From positions 186,001 through 250,000 of the forward strand of contig JAJJXM010000040.1 of NCBI GenBank assembly GCA_024516155.1: a DNA stretch of 64,000 nucleotides, written 5' to 3'. Positions 60,533 to 64,000 of the stretch are shown here, in pieces; position 1 is the first letter of the stretch, and every line of letters starts with the position of its first letter. The notes beneath the pieces are model-generated. The model was not told the DNA's origin and searched no databases. It worked only from the letters and a program-made list of their open reading frames with translations. Both the position numbers and the translations under genes were made by a program. The DNA is from Pyronema omphalodes (taxonomy: Eukaryota; Ascomycota; Pezizomycetes; Pezizales; Pyronemataceae).

Positions 60533-63349
60533 CTATCGTCTATACTCCTCAAACGGTGGTTGTGTGTAGTAACCCATCGATGGATGAGGGTGTATTTGGG
60601 GTTGCTGTGTTGGTTGTGAAGCGCGCGAGTCATAGGATGTTTGTGGAGTTTGTGATGATTGTTGGGGTTGTGATTGTGATTGTGAGGGTTGGTTAGTATG
60701 CCCAGTATGGCCAGAATGCCCCGGATTCAAAATCTGCGTCCTAGTATCATAACCATCCGCTGGGATGATCTGGTTCATCTGTGAAATTTGTGCTGAATGT
60801 CCCCCATGACTCTGAGCCGGTAACCCATACCGGTCTCTGTCCATATCCGGCCGAATAGACGCAGATCTATAATCCCGTCCTCCACCGTAAGATTCTGGAA
60901 CTTCTGGACGAAGGCTTATTCTTCCATCTACTGGACGGACGGTCTGGGGTCGTGATTCTGGTCTTACAGACATTCTGCCGTCCCTCATGTCCCTTGCGTC
61001 CCTCATGTCCCTTGCGTCCCTTATGTCCCTTGCGTCCCTGCCGTCTCGTGAGTCTCTTGCATCCATTTCCCTTATATCCCTTGGATCTGGACGAGAGTAG
61101 TAGTCCCGTTGATGTCTTGGATCTCTCGGGTCCCGAGGAGGGAGGTAAGTTTCATGATCCAGTGGCGTCACAGACGGGGCGCGGGGGTCTCGACTGTAGT
61201 CTATAGGATGAGCTGCACGAGGAGGTGGGACAAAGGGATAAGAGGAATATTCCCGCTCTCTATAACCACGCCAATCTCCTTCCCTAAGCATTGGGGGAGG
61301 GGGTGCCATGCCATCATAACGACCCGGAGGAGGGGGAGGGTAGTATGGATCCCGATCATAGTAGCCTCTGCGGGTGTACTCCGCCATCACTGGGTCAGTT
61401 CTCTGTTCACCTAGGGCTCTGCTATCTTCGCCACGAGACAAGACAGTGGGAGGTCGGGGAGGTCGCGCTGGTGACCCTTGTCTGTCAGGCTTAGGGCTGT
61501 GGGGTCGGACAGATGCTCGTCCGCGACGATTAGGGGAGATGGAGCGTGAGCTGCGACGGGTACGGAATGAGGGAAAGGCTCCAGGAGATTCCATACGGCG
61601 GCGAGGCGACGCTTCGGGAGGCGGTCGTGTTGCGTAGCGGGTTGCGTGTGGTTGGTATTCGTCATATGGCGGCCGTGTTTGTGGATAATATGCCCCGGCC
61701 GGAGGAGGCGTAGCATAAGTAAATGGATAAGCAGGCCTGTGAGGATCCACCGGTGGTGGGGGGTATCCATAGGCATGCGGAGGTGGATAGTAGGAGTATG
61801 GATCATATTGAGGACGGTGATGTGGTGGGGGGTGATGCTGAGGCTCTGCATAGTGGTAATCCGGAGCAGCAACGGAATGTTCGTACGGCGATCTTCCATA
61901 AACACCTCCAGGTCGCCCAGCAGGAGATAGAGGCCTTCTGGCATAAGTATCTCTTAGAGGAGAAGCGAGACGAGGGGAAACTCGTGGTTCCTGCTTGATG
62001 TAAGGTTCTGGAGATCTGATACGTTGAGCAGGATACTGAATAGGTTGATGAGTTTGGAGGGGGGAATGCCTCTCAACCCTTTCAGCCGGCTCTGCGAATG
62101 CTCTCACAGCAGCTCCTTGTTCAAACTCGCGAATGTGATCTTGTGATTCCACTCTTGCCATATTTGCAGGCCTTACCGGCTGGGGAGCAGCGGGTGAGCG
62201 TACCTGATTTGTTGCAGAATATCTTGGCTGTGGAGAATGTACTCTTTCAGGAATTGACAGAGGCGGGGCCGGAGCTTGTGGTGAAGGTAACACACTCTCA
62301 AGCCTGCTTGAAGACGGTCTGTGGGGCCTCTCTCTCTCCCTCGGCGACTCCGCTGGCCTAAATAGCACAGGAGCGCGTGGACTCTCAGCAGGTCTCAAAG
62401 CCGTAGGAGTAGTCATTGTATCCGCCAATGTGGAAGAGCTGCCTTTGAGCTGCGCAGACTGTGAAACCTCTTCCTTAGTATCCGTTCTAGTATCCATTTC
62501 GGTATCCGTTCCGGTATCCGTTCTGGTATCCATTCTGGTATCCGTTCTGGTATCCGTTCTGGTATCCGTTCTGGTATCCGCTCTGGTATCCGTTCTAGTA
62601 TCTAGCTCAGGTAGTTTATTACCCTCATCTTTGTCACCAAAGAAATTGTGTAATCTCTGCAATGAAGCAGGATCCTCAAGCCTATCAAGTGGTTTAATAG
62701 AAATACCAGCTTTTAACATAGCATCCTCGATATCAACGTCATCAGCAACGAAAGCGTGCCCGTCCCTGACTTCCACATTGGTCCTGTAGAGTGCCTTCTT
62801 GTGGCCCAACTGTTGTCTCACCTCGTGTTCGATGCGTTGGCGTTTTAAAACTTGCTCCGCTCTGATAAGTACTTCGGATTTGGTAAGTAGAACATCATCG
62901 ATTTGGCTCTTTTGTGCAGCAGCAGCAGTGGTGGCAGGCGAAGGCGTAGCCATAGTTGTAGTTGTAGCAATACCGGTAGAAGTAGCAGTAGGTGCAGCAG
63001 CGGTAATACCGGTAGAAGTAGAAGTAGGTGTAGCAGCAGTAATACCTGTAGCACTAAGCGTCCCAGTAGTCGTTTGTTTTTCCCAGCCTTGTATCACTCC
63101 TTTGCTTTTCTCCGCCACTGAAGCCGGGGGTGCTTCGGCAGTAGTAACAGTCGGACGTAATATGCTCGGTGGTTTAAACCTGGGATGCATTCCCGTGTAG
63201 ATAAGGTTGCGTAAGTTGATAATCTTTTGAAAGTCTCTTAATTCTTCTGGGGTATCTTCCATGTGCTGCGGGGCCTCCTGGGTTACGGGAAAGCCCGGGG
63301 TGCCTCCGGGCAGCGACGCAGCAGCTGCGGCACCGACACCTGAAGACAT
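60533..63349 (-). CDS. Large low-complexity protein of unknown function
   Basis: An uninterrupted 938-codon frame whose coding nature is supported by length and by codon-level variation within its repeats. I do not recognise the family. The N-terminal third has the only ordered-looking parts: DTPEELRDFQKIINLRNLIYTG (about 31-52) and a charged helical block, LTKSEVLIRAEQVLKRQRIE (about 155-175), continuing to about 240. Then come an RTDT tetrapeptide repeat (about 250-290), a Pro/Arg/Ser-rich middle with RS-type motifs (RTRRSSRSISPNRRG), a Pro/Tyr-rich section (PHHRPQYDPYSYYPPPH), an RD-dipeptide repeat (MRDARDMRD, about 765-800) and a Gln/Ser/His-rich end. Such composition is common in nuclear RNA-linked or chromatin-linked proteins, but that is only a guess from composition. 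The start is the first ATG and lies in a plausible leader. Confidence 0.8.
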   Translation of the reverse strand: MSSGVGAAAAASLPGGTPGFPVTQEAPQHMEDTPEELRDFQKIINLRNLIYTGMHPRFKPPSILRPTVTTAEAPPASVAEKSKGVIQGWEKQTTTGTLSATGITAATPTSTSTGITAAAPTATSTGIATTTTMATPSPATTAAAAQKSQIDDVLLTKSEVLIRAEQVLKRQRIEHEVRQQLGHKKALYRTNVEVRDGHAFVADDVDIEDAMLKAGISIKPLDRLEDPASLQRLHNFFGDKDEGNKLPELDTRTDTRADTRTDTRTDTRTDTRMDTRTDTGTDTEMDTRTDTKEEVSQSAQLKGSSSTLADTMTTPTALRPAESPRAPVLFRPAESPRERERPHRPSSSRLESVLPSPQAPAPPLSIPERVHSPQPRYSATNQVRSPAAPQPVRPANMARVESQDHIREFEQGAAVRAFAEPAERVERHSPLQTHQPIQYPAQRIRSPEPYIKQEPRVSPRLASPLRDTYARRPLSPAGRPGGVYGRSPYEHSVAAPDYHYAEPQHHPPPHHRPQYDPYSYYPPPHAYGYPPPPVDPHRPAYPFTYATPPPAGAYYPQTRPPYDEYQPHATRYATRPPPEASPRRRMESPGAFPSFRTRRSSRSISPNRRGRASVRPHSPKPDRQGSPARPPRPPTVLSRGEDSRALGEQRTDPVMAEYTRRGYYDRDPYYPPPPPGRYDGMAPPPPMLREGDWRGYREREYSSYPFVPPPRAAHPIDYSRDPRAPSVTPLDHETYLPPRDPRDPRHQRDYYSRPDPRDIREMDARDSRDGRDARDIRDARDMRDARDMRDGRMSVRPESRPQTVRPVDGRISLRPEVPESYGGGRDYRSASIRPDMDRDRYGLPAQSHGGHSAQISQMNQIIPADGYDTRTQILNPGHSGHTGHTNQPSQSQSQPQQSSQTPQTSYDSRASQPTQQPQIHPHPSMGYYTQPPFEEYRR
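60970..61066 (-). repeat. Coding minisatellite giving RD-dipeptide repeats
   Basis: Tandem units of about 15 bp (plus-strand CCCTTGCGTCCCTCATGT-like) within the unknown gene. They encode repeats such as ARDMRD and ARDIRD. Confidence 0.85.
62474..62613 (-). repeat. 12-bp coding minisatellite giving RTDT repeats
   Basis: About eleven copies of a 12-bp unit (plus-strand GGTATCCGTTCT). The unit is a multiple of three and so keeps the frame. Variants change Arg to Ala, Met, Gly or Glu. Confidence 0.92.
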
Positions 63350-63622
63350 TCGTTCCTCAAATTCTTCTTATACACTTTAAATCCGTCTTTCGTTTGGTGG
63401 TATGTGAATCTAGGGGATTCTCGGAGTTGTGGTTGGCGTGTAGCGGTTGCAGGCAGAAGAGAGAAGGACAGGTGACAATGGGACGAGGATCGACTCGATA
63501 CAGCTGTTGTGCACCGGGGGGTATGGTGGCATAAAGTACATGCATGATACAAGGTTGCAGGAGATGAGATTGATTAGATTGTTGCTGTATGAGAAGATGA
63601 GATTGATTAGATTGCCATCTGA

Positions 63623-63708
63623 CATCATTACGGACCATCTCCCAAAGCAGGGTAACCAAGTCTAACATCATCACGGACCATCTCCCAAAGCAGGGTAACC
63701 AAGTCTAA
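63623..63708. repeat. 43-bp tandem duplication
   Basis: Two copies (63623-63665 and 63666-63708) differing at one base (CATCATTACGG versus CATCATCACGG). A third copy starts but stops after CATCAT. Confidence 0.9.
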
Positions 63709-63754
63709 CATCATCTTCCTGTGTCCTAGAACCAGTAGCCATACGAGGTGCTGG

Positions 63755-63813
63755 ACAAAAGTGACCGTCACCCCGCGCGGCGCTTAGCACAGAAAAGTGA
63801 CGGTCACTTTTGT
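63755..63813. repeat. 17-bp perfect inverted repeat
   Basis: The left arm 63755-63771 (ACAAAAGTGACCGTCAC) and right arm 63797-63813 are perfect reverse complements around a 25-nt GC-rich loop. The right side is itself nearly palindromic (AAAAGTGACGGTCACTTTT). It could be a transposon end or a cruciform-forming site. Confidence 0.8.
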
Positions 63814-64000
63814 CACGGTACCGTACAGCAGGCTCTCGGGTGCGTTTCGTTTGACCGAATACAAAGTTCATGTAACCTGATTTCACAGGTAAAAAGTGCT
63901 AAAAACCTTGTTTTCGGGTACCGCCAAACGCACCTAAGCTACAGACAGCAGCAGTATGGCGGAACCATATGTTCTCGGCCCAATTATACAAGCTTTCGCG

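Larger units (their letters stand above)
63350..64000. other. Upstream region of the unknown gene, with repeats
   Basis: This contains the presumed promoter of the minus-strand gene. Further out are a GAGATTGATTAGATTG pair (63571-63615), a 43-bp tandem duplication and a long inverted repeat. A stretch at 63884-63928 is shared with 47230-47276. No gene was recognised to the window end. Confidence 0.5.

Noticed and set aside
1..64000. CRISPR array, operon or biosynthetic gene cluster
   Set aside because: The tandem repeats have no spacers, and the genes are unrelated, intron-bearing fungal genes.

Overview
The window is nuclear DNA of a filamentous ascomycete (Pezizomycotina). The evidence is short GT-AG introns of about 45-105 nt, a DASH-complex gene, a group III fungal G-alpha gene and a HeLo-domain gene of the type found in fungal incompatibility proteins. 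The AT-leaning, repeat-rich spacers and the look of the proteins would suit Leotiomycetes (Helotiales-like). That class-level placement is inference.

Eleven intact protein-coding genes are supported. In order they are: G-alpha subunit (7515-8901, +), DASH subunit Ask1 (14161-15622, +), glycogen phosphorylase (16146-19181, -), the Swi3/Rsc8-type SWIRM-SANT remodeller subunit (24526-26818, +), succinate dehydrogenase cytochrome b subunit (27382-28207, -), Kre6/Skn1 glucan-synthesis protein (29072-31644, +), a pyrimidine 5'-nucleotidase-like HAD hydrolase (34064-35080, -), cullin-1 (36143-38889, -), a Mit_KHE-family mitochondrial membrane protein (43242-44296, -), a HeLo-domain protein (48246-49160, +) and the phospholipase D regulator Srf1 (55461-58423, +). 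A twelfth, a 938-residue low-complexity protein (60533-63349, -), is a convincing gene of unknown function. The genes are unrelated housekeeping and signalling genes. There is no biosynthetic cluster or operon-like unit. Exon borders were set by reading splice sites against conserved protein motifs.

Spacers are large: 1-7.5 kb, 9-14 kb, 19.2-24.5 kb, 31.6-34 kb, 39-43 kb, 44.3-48.2 kb and 49.2-55.4 kb. They are full of micro- and minisatellites and long poly-G/poly-C tracts. The most striking simple repeat is a compound array of 7-bp then 6-bp units at 12.05-12.46 kb.

The most interesting non-gene region is 20.6-23.4 kb. It is a decayed, internally re-duplicated relative of the Kre6/Skn1 gene, lying inverted about 8 kb from the intact gene. 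It holds three tandem copies (period about 178 bp) derived from an exon-1 segment. It also holds a segment close to identical to exons 2-4 of the intact gene, introns included, and older, more diverged pieces. Two small inverted-repeat elements are visible. One is a TA-flanked, internally deleted Tc1/mariner-like transposon (41088-42043) with a recognisable transposase remnant. The other is a 345-bp element (50288-50632) with about 50-bp imperfect terminal repeats.

No tRNA, rRNA or CRISPR was recognised by eye.
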